A stretch of 64,000 nt of DNA, taken from the NCBI GenBank assembly GCA_033439765.1, contig JAULSN010000007.1, positions 3,098,222 through 3,162,221 of the forward strand, read 5' to 3'. Below the pieces are notes generated by a model that did not search any database, was not told where the DNA came from, and worked only from the letters and a program-made list of their open reading frames with translations. The stretch's first letter is position 1; each line of letters begins with the position of its first letter. Of this stretch, positions 23,142-34,600 are shown in pieces. The stretch comes from Lasiosphaeria ovina (Eukaryota > Ascomycota > Sordariomycetes > Sordariales > Lasiosphaeriaceae). The position numbers and the translations under genes were made by a program.

Positions 23142-24190
23142 ATGGAAAGGACCGGCGACATTGCGCTCAGGTCATATAACAGCGGCGGTCACGGTAACGA
23201 CTCGGACCCTGCTGCAGGTCAGGATACAGCCTCGGGGCCTTCTCAAATCAACAGAATAGGTTCGTTCGTGCATGGTATGGTATGAGGGGACCAGAAGGAC
23301 AGGCACGCTAATACAGAGCTATCAGCGTTGAGGCCGGGGTCTATTCAGAGGGAACCGCTGCTGGCTAATATGACGGATGCAAGCAGCAAACCTCAACCGT
23401 CTCCGTGGACTGAATGGCTATGGGAGGGGGTCACCTGCTTCTTGAGCGTGATGGCCCTTGTGGCCACATTGGTCACCCTTAGCCTCCGTCATGGTGCGCC
23501 GCTTCCGCAGTGGCCACTCGACATCACAGTCAACGCCCTGCTTTCCGTCTATTCGGTCATCCTCGCCCTGCTTTCCGTCTATTCGGTCATCCTCAAAGCC
23601 TCTGTCACATTCGTCCTTGAGCCCTGCATAGGCCAACTCCAGTGCCTATGGCTCAAGTCGGAAAGACCACTCCGGGACGTGTCACGGTACGATGCGGCGG
23701 GTCGAGGAGCCTGGGGTTCGGCCGTGTGGCTCTCCATCTATCACTTCCGGCATCCCCTGGCCACTCTTGCTGCAGTCGTGTCCGTTGTCTCTGTTGTGTT
23801 GGACCCTTCTTTTCAGCAGATTGCCCGATTTTCCGGCTGCCCAAACTAGGTACCTCAGCCGGGGAACTCAGTGAACCCGCCTGCCACCAAACCTCGGACC
23901 AACTACATCGACGGTGCTCATTTATAAGTTCAGAACCATCACAGCGGCGAAGAAAACTAGCTGCCCGCGGCCCGCTCGGCTCTGAACGCCGGAATTTTCA
24001 GCAAGATTGAGCCTTTGCCCGGTTACTGCCCGACTGGCAACTGCACCTTGACAGTTTCCACACCGCAGCCTACTGCAGCACGTGTCATGACATATCCGGG
24101 GACTTGAAATTCACCTCTGAGTGCGGCCATCCCATCACTTCACCTCTGGGAGACGATATCGGGTGCTTTAAGAATATTCATCTAGCTATT
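23142..24190 (+). pseudogene. Broken DUF3176 membrane-protein gene, N-terminal half
   Basis: DUF3176 proteins are large fungal membrane proteins of unknown function. An ATG at 23142 opens exon 1 (to 23259); a 57-nt intron (23260-23316, GTTCGT...ACAG) joins it to exon 2. The frame then holds family marks in order: a hydrophobic segment (VTCFLSVMALVATLVTLSL), LPQWPLDITVNALLSVYS, EPCIGQLQCLWLKSERPL, RYDAAGRGAWGSAVWL and DPSFQQIARF. It stops at 23849 after about 216 residues. Beyond the stop, GYCPTGNCTL and AAYCSTCHDIS appear in shifted frames, the usual next family motifs, so the gene is broken by frameshifts. It loses identity near 24,190. A perfect 30-bp duplication lies in the second hydrophobic segment. 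Confidence 0.72.
23535..23594 (+). repeat. Exact 30-bp tandem duplication
   Basis: Two identical 30-bp units in frame encode ALLSVYSVIL twice. The family normally has a single copy here, so this lengthens a membrane segment by ten residues. Confidence 0.95.
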
Positions 24191-25189
24191 AGTTTTACAT
24201 CACGATGACTTAGGCCCCCCCACCCCCCCGGGGGCCCGCTAGGCCTTACCGTCGTTATATTAAATGGCTTATTTATTAGTAAGTAAGCCGGGTAATCGTT
24301 TGCTCCGGTAGGAAGGAAAGAGACGGGGTAGCTAAGTGGCGGGGCACTATTATCCCGAAATTTGGCTCAGAAGAGCATCCTTATAACTCCACTGCCATTT
24401 TCAGACTACGGCAAGTATAGCCGGGGTAACCTAAAAAATGACCTCTTGCTCAGCCTAGCTCAGCTTAAGGCGGCAACCGCTCAGCTCTAAAGGAAGAAAT
24501 GGAAATTCTCTTTATCGGTTTTGGGGCCCTGCAATAGCTGTTTCATCTAACCGGCCGATAATTTACACGTTACGGAAGAAGGAAGGCGTAAAGACTAAAA
24601 AGAAGCCCGTGTCCAGCCGAGCCGAGCTAAGCCGGGCCGAGCCGAGCCGAGCCGAGCCGAGCCGAGCCGAGAAGGTCATTAAGTTCTTCCCATAACGTTA
24701 GGTAATTATTAATTATAATAATAGTAGGTAGGGTATTTCGGAGTTTGGAACAATCTAGTCCAGTAATTAACTTTTCAAACTTTAAAATAGACATATCTAC
24801 TCACAGGCCCGCTCAGTTCCTTCTATAGGAATGTACGACCAAGCGACCTGATATATGTACGTAAGCCACGAGCCAGCCGAGATATTAATGATTCTGTGAG
24901 CCTCAGGGGTTCTTCGCGACACAAGACAAGGCGTGAGGGACGAAACAACAGACCGAGAGAATTGAGACACTGCCACATTAGCGCTTAATCAATCACTGAA
25001 GAGGGCCGCTGGACCCCTTTTCAGGTCCTCGGTCGTCGAGTTGCTATCTCCGGGCCCAGGATAAACAATCTCCACTCTGGTTTTGCAATTTATCAATATC
25101 ACTGTAGAGTGTAGAACACCGGTTACACCCAGGTCTCTGGCTCTTGCTGCAGGATTGCGTCCGAAGGGCGCAGTCCCGATCAGTTTTCC
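24191..25189. other. Gene-free spacer with GAGCC microsatellite
   Basis: Holds C/G homopolymers near 24,213-24,234 and an imperfect GCCGA pentanucleotide array (about 24,617-24,671), in moderately AT-rich DNA. No motif-bearing frame was seen. It separates the two convergent broken DUF3176 genes. Confidence 0.55.
24617..24671. repeat. GCCGA pentanucleotide microsatellite
   Basis: About eleven units of GCCGA with a few substitutions near the start. Confidence 0.9.
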
Positions 25190-26780
25190 GGCTCCTCAGT
25201 CATTGCTATCTGCTCTCGGAACGGGTTGCCACGTCTCAGGCCTCGGTATATTGCGCGTGCCGAGCTGCAGTGCGATCCCGGAGCTACCACGTTCCCACCT
25301 GATCCCAAGCAACTTGGCCTTCTGCTGTGTTATAACCATATCGTTGGTGTCCCCAATATACTGGCGTGTCGACCTGTCGAGGGCGCAGAGCATGGCTAAG
25401 GCTAATCGTCGTGGCTAGGAACATTACCGTCAAGACGAGCTGCGCCGCAAGCAATGCCATCCACTCCTAGTGAGAACCGGCCTATCCCGACCGCGGTGGC
25501 GTTTCCCTCTCTAAGCCTTGTCGAGCCTTGCCGGATCCTGGCAATGTCACAAGCAAGGTCTTAGCTATCCACCTGGTACAAATAACCGCCCTCTATCTCA
25601 CGACGGACGAGGAAAGGACACACAGGGTGGTCAAGGACCGACCCGTATTAGTATTAACATCACGCATGTTGGCGAGCTGCTTCTCAGGCGGCGGCAACTG
25701 TTTCGACTGGAAGTCTCCCAAGATAGAGGGCGAAAAACGTCTTGGCAAAACCCCCCCCCCCCTCCTTCGATGCGATGAAACCCCGGTTGCTGTCCACCAA
25801 CACCGGGTCCTACATAGTGGTGGCAATGAGCGTCGACGTTATTCGCTCAGTCCAAACGTGTATCGTATACTCTACATCCTTTTTATCGGTATTATCACCA
25901 GGCGGTGCCTCGAGCCGCGCCTCTCGCGCACCACACGTCACTTGATAGCTCCCAGCAGTGTAAAAGTCCAAAGCCCATTTCAAGTTAAGGTTTGGGAGGA
26001 CTCCTTGAGCTGGGAGCGAGTTCCCACTTCGACTATCGAATGGGTTACCGGCCGTGACTCTCGTCAGGAATATCTTGGTACATTACCAAAATGCGACTTC
26101 CAGGTACTCAAGCTTGGAAAGATCGAATGCCACCGAGTTGTTCATCAGTTCGTCTGAATAAGCGAGATAACTACCGCTCAGCATCAAGTCACTGGCCGAT
26201 TGGTTGAACGCGCCGCTGGGTTTGTCGAGTGACCTATGGTCTCTGCAGTGTTGAGGGCGGTGTTGAACATAATTTCTGGTATTTTTGTAGTCGAGGCATG
26301 CAGGTCGTCGAGAAGTCTCTCATCGTGAAATTGCTACTTGGTTAGTCACGCCGCCACAAATCGCCAGCAATCCGTACATCAGCCACGTGCACTCTCCTGA
26401 CGAACAGATCGGCGTCACTTGCTCTCCCGTTTCGGTGGACATCGAAAACGCGTCATGGAACACTCCCTGCTGCTCGCGGACAGTATCGTAGGGGCCTAGC
26501 CGTTACCAGCGCCAGAGGGCAAAACTGCCGAGGGTTGGAGGTTGCAACGCGCACATACTTATTGCAAGACTCTGTCCGTTGTATATCGAGAAATAAGTGG
26601 CGCGGCCGACAGCTGCCACGCCGTCGGGATTCCGCGACGCAGCTTGTACGACGGGATAGCTTATTGTTTGCTGTGTGAATGTCGAAGTGACAGTCGCTAC
26701 GGTTCTCGTGGGAAAGGCTGATTCATGGCGGTCCCTAACATGTTGCCAAAGCGAATTGTTTTTCTTGACCATGTATGTAC
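25190..26780 (-). pseudogene. Broken DUF3176 gene, C-terminal two thirds
   Basis: Read on the minus strand with stops and shifts, family motifs appear in the expected order. From the right: LWQHVRDRHESAF, STFTQQTISYPVVQ and GVAAVGRATYFSIYNG (26,780-26,570), then CSSGECTWLMYGLLAICGG near 26,330-26,400. These are followed by NNSVAFDLSKLEYLEV, a degenerate FYTAGSYQVTCG segment, and the C-terminal membrane helix EWMALLAAQLVLTVMFLATT near 25,400-25,455. The N-terminal third is missing and several stops interrupt it. It converges with the N-terminal DUF3176 remnant to the left. The two could be parts of one ancestral gene after an inversion, or two separate broken copies; their shared part differs clearly. 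Confidence 0.6.
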
Positions 26781-27343
26781 ACCAAAGGAAACAGGGTAAC
26801 ACATCAAGGCGTGTTTGACCGAAAAGGACGAAGATATCACCAAGGGAAAATAAGACTGCATGATTTCACCAAAAATTGGCTCTGAGCAAGCCCACAGAAC
26901 TTCTGAAATCCAAAACGGTTGCTGGACTTTCTCTAACTGGGCGAACAAAATAGCACCTAGGGGCTGAACTGCGCTGTGGTTGAATTGATTGGAAAGTATG
27001 GAGCCACGGGGAGGGATGGATCTAGCGATGGCGGAGGCGTAGATCCAGCTGTTTCGTTCAAAACAGCGGGTGAGAGGTATTGATTGCACATCGTCCAAAA
27101 GCTAAATTCCAGCGCCGCCCCTTTTGAATGAAGCCGGCGCGTCCCGCTGCCAACCGAATGAGAATAGCCGAGCAGGATAATCCAGTTGTTCAATATGCCT
27201 GTTCTGTTTGGTCTGTAACCTGTGATATTTCCACAGACTTTACTATTAGATGCGGTTGAATTGCGGAATCTATCTGCTTATATCCCTGGGTGTGTCGCCA
27301 TTTGCTCTGGATGCCTTGTTTAGCAAGCTTGCCGCCGTGACGA
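26781..27343. other. Intergenic
   Basis: Minus-strand frames continue past the DUF3176 remnant but lose family resemblance. No other gene was identified before the TPR gene's stop codon. Confidence 0.4.
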
Positions 27344-29005
27344 CTACAAGTTGCTCCGGCAAAAGCAGGAAGACTTTATGGGAACATCTGCCACCGCAAT
27401 GGCCAGCTGGAGGTGGGTGTCAATAATGCGAGCTTCGGCATTGCGGCCAAGTTTGGTAAGACACTCATGGTAGCCGTGAAGAGCCCAGACATTATTTCGG
27501 TGCTGCAGTGCGCGGGGCAAAGTGTCGTCAAAACCAAGGTCGGCGCAATATACGGCTGCTGCCTCCTCAACTCGTCCCTGCTCTAGTAAGAGAGCGCCAT
27601 AGGCATGGCGGGTCGGTTGCATCCAACCCCACGGCTCGTCATATGGCAAGGAATCGTCGAGGTCGATGGCGCGGCGAAGGTGGCCGAAGCCAAGCTCTAC
27701 ATTTCCACGGCGGTACTCGAGCTCACCATCGAGCATGGCCGCCGCAATGGCCAGGATGTCGACGCATGTGTTATTGAACACGGTCCGAGATGATGGGACT
27801 CTCTCCACCGCTTTGTGGAAAAGGGCGCGTTGGCGGTCGGCCTCGTCGATCTGTCCCATGACAGCCGATGCAACGCCCTTGGCGTAATGGGCCATGGCCG
27901 TGGTTGTGCAGTAGAGGTCTGGATCTGCGGGAACTTCAAGGTCCGCAATGTCTTGCCACCGGCCAAAGCGGATCAAGACATGGACGCGCATTGCGAGGAA
28001 GCCCTCGAGCCAGTCGGCCATGGGCGGGGACTCGACGCGGAGCAACGTCTCGGGCAGGGTGGCTTCGAGGCGGGAGGCCGTCTCAAGGGCAACGGCGAAC
28101 TGGCCGGCGAACATGGCAGCGTAGATGCAAAAATGGTAGTCGTGACAGCGGTAGAGGCTGTAGAAGTTCATGGGGCCGTCCCGGGCGACAAACCTCTCGT
28201 CGGCAGCAATGGCCTGGAGGTTGGAGGCGATGGCGCGCCGGTAGTCGCCGCAGAGGATATCGAGATGGGTGGGCATGTGGTTGAGGTGGCCGGCGTCGGG
28301 GATGAGGCCCCTGAGGTTGTCGGCGGCAGCCATGGCCAGCTCGGGGCGGCGAGACATCTCCATGAGGTGGATGTACAGGTGCAGCAGGCCGGGGTGAAAA
28401 GGGTCACGGGACAGGCCGCGCTCCAGTATGGCTTTGGCCTCGAGGGTGCGGGCGCCTTTGGCGGGCTCGCCTGTGCGCAGGTCCCAGAGCTGCCACGGGG
28501 TGAGGTTCATGATGGCATCGACGAAGAGGGCGACGACATCGAGGTCGTCGGGGAAGGTGCGGTGGACGGCCTCCATGGCAGCTGCGTATTCGCGGTTCCA
28601 GGCATAGCCCTTGGCCGGGGTTGCATTGTCGTGGGGATAGCGGTGCTGGAGGGCGGCGACGAGGGCCTGCTCGACGGGGGTGGCCGACGAGGCATTGTCG
28701 GCGGCGCGGGCGAGGGCGCGGCGCGACGTGTCGACAATGGCGGCCAGCTCGTCGTCGTCAAAGACGCCCCAAGGCTTGTTGTAGTTGGGGCCGAGCGAGT
28801 AGGCGACTCCCCAGCTGGCCATGACGCAGGCGGGGTCGAGGGCGGCGGCCCGCTCGAAGCAGCGCACCGACTCGCCGTGGTTGAAGGCGTAGGCCCACAC
28901 GAGCCCGCGGTTGAACCATTTCTGCCCGTCTCGGCTGCTGGTCGTCACCCTGCGGTCAAACGCCCCCAAGTCATAGTAGTCGTCGTTGCCCGAATGCGTG
29001 GCTCT

Positions 29006-29035
<30 letters not shown>
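27344..29035 (-). CDS. Tetratricopeptide-repeat domain protein
   Basis: Soluble cytoplasmic protein of 563 residues with no intron. It belongs to a TPR-like family found in fungi and bacteria whose biochemical role is not established. A TPR-type helix pair lies at about 40-73 (WFNRGLVWAYAFNHGESVRC). Family marks follow: SLGPNYNKPWG, LLHLYIHLMEMSRRPELA, DAGHLNHMPTHLDILCGDYR and MNFYSLYRCHDYHFCIYAAM. A C-terminal TPR-like region contains YGALLLEQGRVEEAAAVY. The frame is open upstream to 29,578, but the start at 29,033-29,035 is chosen because the family begins near here and the upstream part is low-information and Pro/Ser-rich. The first residues (MDADADADAD) come from a GTCGGC microsatellite. 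A long opposite-strand frame here is a GC-rich codon artefact. Confidence 0.82.
29006..29032. repeat. Hexanucleotide microsatellite at the TPR start
   Basis: About four and a half GTCGGC units, encoding an Asp-Ala run right after the start codon. Unit changes would alter the N-terminus without shifting the frame. Confidence 0.85.
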
Positions 29036-29037
<2 letters not shown>

Positions 29038-30823
29038 TCCCATCGTCCCTGCATGAATGCCCGGTGCGCCAAAGATGCAAAGCGTGGAACCGAGACACGA
29101 AGCAGAGACACGTTCCAACCTCCAGCGCACGACGGAAGCCAACCGCGCTTGACCAAACTGGGACCCTCTGTGGCTCTGTGCGCACTGTGGGCCAGGGCCT
29201 TGCGCGCACTGTTTGCAATCCCACCAAGGTCACGGGGGGTTGCCAGTGGAAACCAGCCAAGGCTCCCCAACTTCCACGGGCTGGAATCCCCAAGCGCAGC
29301 AGCAGTGGGTCAGCAGTGGGTTTCGTGCTGACCGCCCGCAAGCTCGCGAAGTTGGCGGCCCGTCCGGCGCCAACACCGCAGACCGGAGACTGAAAAGTGC
29401 GGGGAATGGATCTGCAGAGGGGATGGATGGGTGGAGAAGTTGAGGTAGAGCTAAAGATTATCTGGACTTGGAAGGTCGAGACGGGAGAGAACGAGTTGCG
29501 ACTTGCGAGTTGACATTGTGCTGTCCTTGATCCTGCCACTCCAACGCATGGCCCTCGGCTCATCCGTCCACCATCCAATACCTTAAATAGTAATTACCCC
29601 GCCACTTCGAGAGGTCGAGTACGTACTGCGTAGGTGAGGTTCCATTGCCGAGTGGTGGGGGCGGAGGTGCTAGGTCCCGCCTCCGTGCTCACCACCTCAC
29701 GGTCTGAAGACGGTTGTGCCGCTGCATCACCGCAGCCTACAGCAGCAACAGTTTGGCATCTCACCACCTAACAAGATTCGGCAACGATGAAGTAATTAAC
29801 GGTACCAGTAAGCAATTATTTGCATATATTGGAGAGCGACAGTCTTATTGTCAGCTTTGCGTCTACAATGTGCGCTAACAATGTCGCGGATCAGATTTTA
29901 CTCCTTGTGTTCAGAGTCCGAAGCATTTACAATTCAACAGACTCACCAGCCATCCACCATCCTGTTGGGCGTTCTAACCGAGGATGGAACAGAAGGCTGC
30001 TCCATGGCAATCAATCTGGAACTAATTGCAACTAGGTTTAAACCAAGATTAGCGGCGGGAACCACAGACGCCGCACAAAAATTGACGCGCCACATACCCC
30101 AGGTACCTGGCAGATGTTATTTGTTCACAGGTACAGCCACTTTATATGACATTGGACATTGCATATTCGCCACCTAATACGACTCGAGTCCGTTCCTTGC
30201 ACCGAGTAGCCAACGCCTGTCTCGCCTTGCCACAACATGGACGCCATGTAATAGCATGTGCACTCCAGGGCCCAAGCATTTTTTAAACTAGGGCAAGTCC
30301 CCTTCCCAACCAACCCCGCATCACCTCGCGCGCATGATATTCCAATGCTACCAAACAAAAAGCATGGTTTCCTGCTCGTGGTGACTTGAATGGCTGGGCT
30401 CTCTCGCACGTGCAATGCCAATCCGGTTAAACTGGTCTGGGACGGCGCGTGCCTCCACACCCGCGAGCGATGTACACTACCATCGCCTCGAGTTCGGTCC
30501 CCCGACTGCAAAGACCAAGGGGGGTAAGAAAAAGACGCCGAGCGGCGCATCGCATCGCCATGTATGTTTGAGGCGAAGAGCATTTCCGCTTCTGGCAGGT
30601 AACAGCCAGCAACTTGCTGCAGGCTGGAGACAGGCCTAGAAACAAAGTAGCTTGGCCAAAGAGTAAGACTGCATCTCAAAGCGCTTGTGCAGTCGGGGCA
30701 TAAATAACACTGGGTTCCCATTTATTTGTCTTTGTGAGATTTAGATTCCAAACGACCTGAAGCGCCATCCTCCATATTAGGAACCTCGATTGTCACTTTC
30801 TGCCCCTGACTGAGGAAGACAAG
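29036..30823. other. Intergenic between divergent TPR and phospholipase genes
   Basis: Shared upstream region of a minus-strand and a plus-strand gene. A minus-strand frame of 198 codons at 30,125-30,721 has no motif and an unlikely Cys/Ser/Trp composition, so it is not called. No RNA gene was seen. Confidence 0.45.
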
Positions 30824-31459
30824 ATGAAGTTGATTCCGCTTCTAGTCTCGCTCGCTCCCGCTGTCCTGGGCCTCCCAGCAGCCGCTGGCGGCGATACCGC
30901 TTCCTTGGTTGAGAGTCGACAAAGTGCCAACACAATCACGGACCAGTATCTATTCAGCATCACGCTGCCCGCCTTCATTGCCAAGCGTAATTCTCGAGAC
31001 CCGTCAACCCTCGACTGGTTCTCGGATGGTTGTACTGATTCGCCTGATAACCCTTTCGGGTTCCCCTTTGTCCCGGCCTGCAATCGCCATGATTTTGGAT
31101 ACAACAACTACCGTGCACAGAGCCGTTTCACCAAAGCCGCCAAGGCAAAGATTGACACGAACTTCAAAAGCGAGTAGGTGGCCTCAACATGTCCAGCCAG
31201 AAAAAAAACCCCAAAGATGTCGTGGCCCGCTTGCTTATAGGTTCCTCAAAGTCTTTACTACCAATGCGGCACTGTGGGCCTCCAAAGCATCTGCAAGGCA
31301 CTGGCAGATGTTTATTACGCTGCCGTGAAAGCATTCGGGGGCAGTGATGCCACAAAGCGCGAAGAGAACCTCGTTCAAGAGTACGAACAGAAGCTGGCTA
31401 TTTATAGCCAACTCGTAAAGGAAGCCCAGAAGAAGGGGGAATTGTGGACCATAGACTAG
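30824..31459 (+). CDS. Secreted phospholipase A2, fungal/bacterial type
   Basis: Hydrolyses the sn-2 ester of phospholipids outside the cell. Two exons (30824-31173, 31252-31459) give 185 residues. A signal peptide starts MKLIPLLVSLAPAVLGL. The diagnostic segment runs DGCTDSPDNPFGFPFVPAC then NRHDFGYNNYR, with the catalytic His89-Asp90 dyad and calcium-site-type residues nearby. The 78-nt intron has a GTAGGT donor. I chose the CAAAG acceptor at 31,251 rather than the TATAG eleven bases earlier, because only the former keeps frame and gives the family join NFKSD-LYYQCGTVGLQSIC. The C-terminal helix (REENLVQEYEQKLAIYSQLV) is usual. Length and layout fit a complete enzyme. Confidence 0.87.
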
Positions 31460-31801
31460 ATGTGTCATCGTCTACGACGTAAAGATACTATTTAATAGTA
31501 AATAAGAAGCTGTGCTAAAAACCCTTACTCCCTCTTTGAGGGTTACAGTTAGAGTGAGAATGCTACATTGACATTCACCAATACCAAATTAAAGAGATGG
31601 ACGAAATAGTCTCCGCTGTAGCCTGGACTCACTAATAGATATATCAATCTATGAACTAGCTAAGATGACCTGCTTGTTAGCCTAGAATGGAAATATCGAG
31701 GGTGGAATTGGTAGATAGATAAGCCTAATGGTACATAGAATGGTAATACAAAGTGGGGTGTTATCTTCATCTCGTGAGCACCGCTTCGAGGAGCACGCTA
31801 T
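31460..31801. other. Intergenic between convergent genes
   Basis: Terminator region shared by the phospholipase and the downstream monooxygenase, which face each other. It contains AATAAGAAG near 31,500, a possible polyadenylation signal for the phospholipase mRNA. Confidence 0.4.
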
Positions 31802-32993
31802 CTACCCGCTCAGGAGCTGCAAGCAGGGCTGCGGATCTTCTGCATACATGATATCTAGCATGGCCTTGCCTTCAGAGATCGTGCCAACTGCACGAAGAAA
31901 CATGTCGGCCTCATATTCCTGGACAGCCTGAGCCAGATTATCGGTGCCATGCTCAGCAATCTTGAATGCCAAGTTCAGTGAGTCAGTCATTGCAAGATTG
32001 ACTCCCTCCCCATTGGGGATTGCAAGATGGGCGGCATCGCCAGCAAGCGTGAAGCCTAGAACAGGCTTCCAGCCCATGTCCTCGACAGAAAGTGTGTAAA
32101 GTGGCCAGGCACGGAATTTGGTCGCGTGCCGAATGAGATTTTGGTACTCATCTGACCAGTCCGCAAAGAAATTCGAGAGCAGTAGGTTCCGTACAGTTTC
32201 GGTTTCTGAAATGTCGATGGCGCTGTTACGAAAGACGTTCTCAGAGATAGGAATTCCGAAATAATTCCTGTAAGAGCCGCTGCCTTGCCGCTGGGTGACG
32301 ATTAACTTTCCTGAGCCGATGGCCACATGGGTTCCGGGCCCGGCTTTGCTGGCGGTTACATTGTAAATGGGACTTTCCTTGTTAATGCTCGATTCTAGGT
32401 TTGTTTTCCCCGAGTACTTAGGGGTTGCATCAGTGAGCTGTAAGCGAGGTTAGCGTTGATGGGCGTAGTACCGTGCACACGACTGATTTGGGGCATCCTA
32501 CCACCGAGCGCACTTTGCTCCACGCGCCATCCGCACCAACGACTAGTTTGAACCCAGAGAGCACAACGCCGTTGGAGAACTCGAGGGACGGGTTATTGTC
32601 ATGGCCAACAGCAGCACCGGTTAGGGTGTGGCCCCATCTAATCTTTTCCTTTGGTATGGCGTCCAGCAGTAACTGACGCAACTCGACGCGGTCAATTTCT
32701 GGAGCATCACGCCCCTGGCCGGTGTGGATGAGCCTTTCACCAAGCTTGTCGGAAAGGGTGAATGACGTATCGTCGTATCTAGCGTAACGTTTGAACTCAT
32801 CGAGTAAGCCCGCTTCGTCGAGTGCGCGTTGTCCAGTCTCGCCGTGGATGTCGAGGCTGCCACCTGAGCGATTGGAATGCTCGCTGGCGTCGCGCTCAAA
32901 CACGAGATAGTTAATGCCCTTACATTCTAGGAGCCTGGCAAGCGTTAGTCCGCATGGTCCGCCGCCAATGATCGCGATGGCTGGTGCATCCAT
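31802..32993 (-). CDS. FAD-dependent monooxygenase, TetX-like
   Basis: Flavin monooxygenase of the group that includes tetracycline-modifying TetX and many fungal tailoring enzymes. Two exons (32993-32502, 32437-31802) give 375 residues. The 64-nt intron has a GTAGGA donor and TTACAG acceptor, and joining restores GADGAWSKVRSV-LTDATPKYSGK. The nucleotide-binding motif IIGGGPCGLTLARLL lies at 8-22, the DG motif at 152-158 and the second FAD motif AGDAAHLAIPNGEGVNLA with Gly-Asp at 297-298. The substrate is unknown; resistance or secondary-metabolite tailoring are both possible. This is the last intact gene before the RIP-mutated arm. Confidence 0.87.
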
Positions 32994-33126
32994 ATTTGGT
33001 TCTGAGAGGATTCCATAAGGGGGAGGACGCGAAAGCCTTAGGTAGCGAGTTGGGAAGAATTAAATATATCTGCTCGGGGAGTTAAGAGTCCCCGTGTCCG
33101 TGACTTCGCTAATATAATACGCTGCT

Positions 33127-33242
33127 GCCTCGGTAATCGGATTACCTCATATCTTATCTAAGTATAAGCGATGACTCAACGTAACCGTAGACCGCCGCGA
33201 TTACGGCGGTACCTCCGCGATTACGGCGGTACCTCCGTATTG
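33127..33242. repeat. Cluster of short dyads at the compartment border
   Basis: Contains the palindrome GGTAATCGGATTACC. Two direct copies of a 23-bp unit follow (about 33,192-33,237), each with a CCGCGATTACGGCGG-type dyad. It lies directly outside the left inverted arm of the next element. Whether it belongs to that element is unclear. Confidence 0.6.
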
Positions 33243-33481
33243 TGAAGGCAGGCATATACGAGAGATAATGCTGCAAGTAAGGAATGGCTAGATTCGTAAA
33301 TAACTAAGCTAAAGAAAGGAAAAGGAAAAGAAGACTGCGTGCCCTACAGGCTTGCAGTTTTGTGGTAGTGTGCGGGGTCGTGGCCCTAGTCCCGATTAAG
33401 AGGAGTAGGGCCTTTACATTAGGGCTTATAGCTAGGGCATGGTTGCGGCACCACGGACCTTAGTTCGGCCGTGCCGTAATA

Positions 33482-33750
33482 AGTAGAGTCCTCACAGTCT
33501 TTATGGCAGGCTTATAATAGAGCCTTATAGACCTATAGTCAGTCAGCCTGCTTCCCTTTATGCCTTATAGAAGTATTATTATATCGGACCGTAGGGTATA
33601 GTTCCTTATAGTCTACCCTATACTTAATCGACCTACCCTATACTTAGTTCCCGATATACGCTATACGCCTTGCTTCCGCTACACCTATTATAATACTATA
33701 CACCTTATATAGGTGCTGAGTTCAGGCTTATATAGGAACGTAGTTTAATA
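33482..33750 (+). repeat. 3' part of the copia LTR, second copy
   Basis: Aligns with 11,866-12,169. Nearly all differences are transitions (for example GCAGGCCTATAGCAG to GCAGGCTTATAATAG), as expected from RIP, plus the loss of two 20-bp units. Confidence 0.85.
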
Positions 33751-34600
33751 GGTTATAAGCCCGGGTTAGTAGCTACTACCCGGGATCTCTCGCCCTTAGC
33801 ATTCGACGACTAAGTGTACTTTTCAGATTAATCTAGGCTAGCCTATAGGCTGTAAGTCCTACCCTTCAGCATACTTAGGAGGGTATAGTACCCCTAAATC
33901 CTTACTAAAATCATACTCAGGAGGATATAATACCCCTAAACCCCTATTCTTCAGGCTACTAATAGGTCTTTCTACGCTTTAGACCCGCCTAAATTAAAGT
34001 TATCTACTATATCGGACTTTGACGATATACGGATAACTCCCCTTAAGGGCTCCGTAGTAGAGTCTATAACCTATATAAGCCCTACGCTTTAGGGTCTATA
34101 GAGTTAGATTAACGCTCTAACCGGCTAACTTAAGAAACTCTTTATCCTTTTATAGGGCTCTTAATAATAACCGCCTACGTAGGCACTACCTACCGAGGTA
34201 CTATTACTTCTATAGGACCCTATTCCTATACTAGTAACCGCTCTACGCCCTATAGAGGACTTTAGCAGCCTTACGATATAGGAATTAGCTAAGTAATCCC
34301 TTAACCTAGCTGAAAAGTAACGCCTCTTAGGCCCTAAGAATTACTAATAATAGTTCCAGGCCATCTCCATCCAGCTTAGGGCTTTATAGATCCCTAAATT
34401 CCTCGAAAACCCTAAATTAATTAGTACCCGGCTATCTAATTTATAAAAGGCAGCTTTATTATTAACCTTATAAAATACCTTAAAGGAAGGACCCCTTTCT
34501 ATTATAACCTTCGAGACCGACCCTACTACGGCTTATAGGCGTCTAAAGCTATAGTACGTACTTACTTAATTAGTACTTCGAAACGACCTTTATAATAAGT
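33751..34600 (+). pseudogene. Copia primer-binding site and degenerate gag start
   Basis: GGTTATAAGCCCGGG follows the LTR end directly, where a copia primer-binding site belongs, and sits in a CCCGGGT...ACCCGGG dyad. Further on, reading through RIP stops gives ISIQLRALQIPKFLENPK near 34,365-34,420 and FETDPTTAYRRLKLQYVLT near 34,510-34,570. These resemble the N-terminal Gag region of Ty1/copia elements. No pol follows. Confidence 0.5.

Noticed and set aside
27815..29056. 413-codon plus-strand frame opposite the TPR gene
   Set aside because: Gly/Val/Glu-rich with no domain; a known artefact of GC-rich third positions on the other strand.
30125..30721. 198-codon minus-strand frame
   Set aside because: No motif and odd Cys/Ser/Trp-rich composition; it lies between divergent genes.
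31174..31240. Phospholipase intron ending at the TATAG before 31,241
   Set aside because: That acceptor shifts the frame and loses the LYYQCGTVGLQSIC segment; the CAAAG acceptor 11 bp later keeps it.
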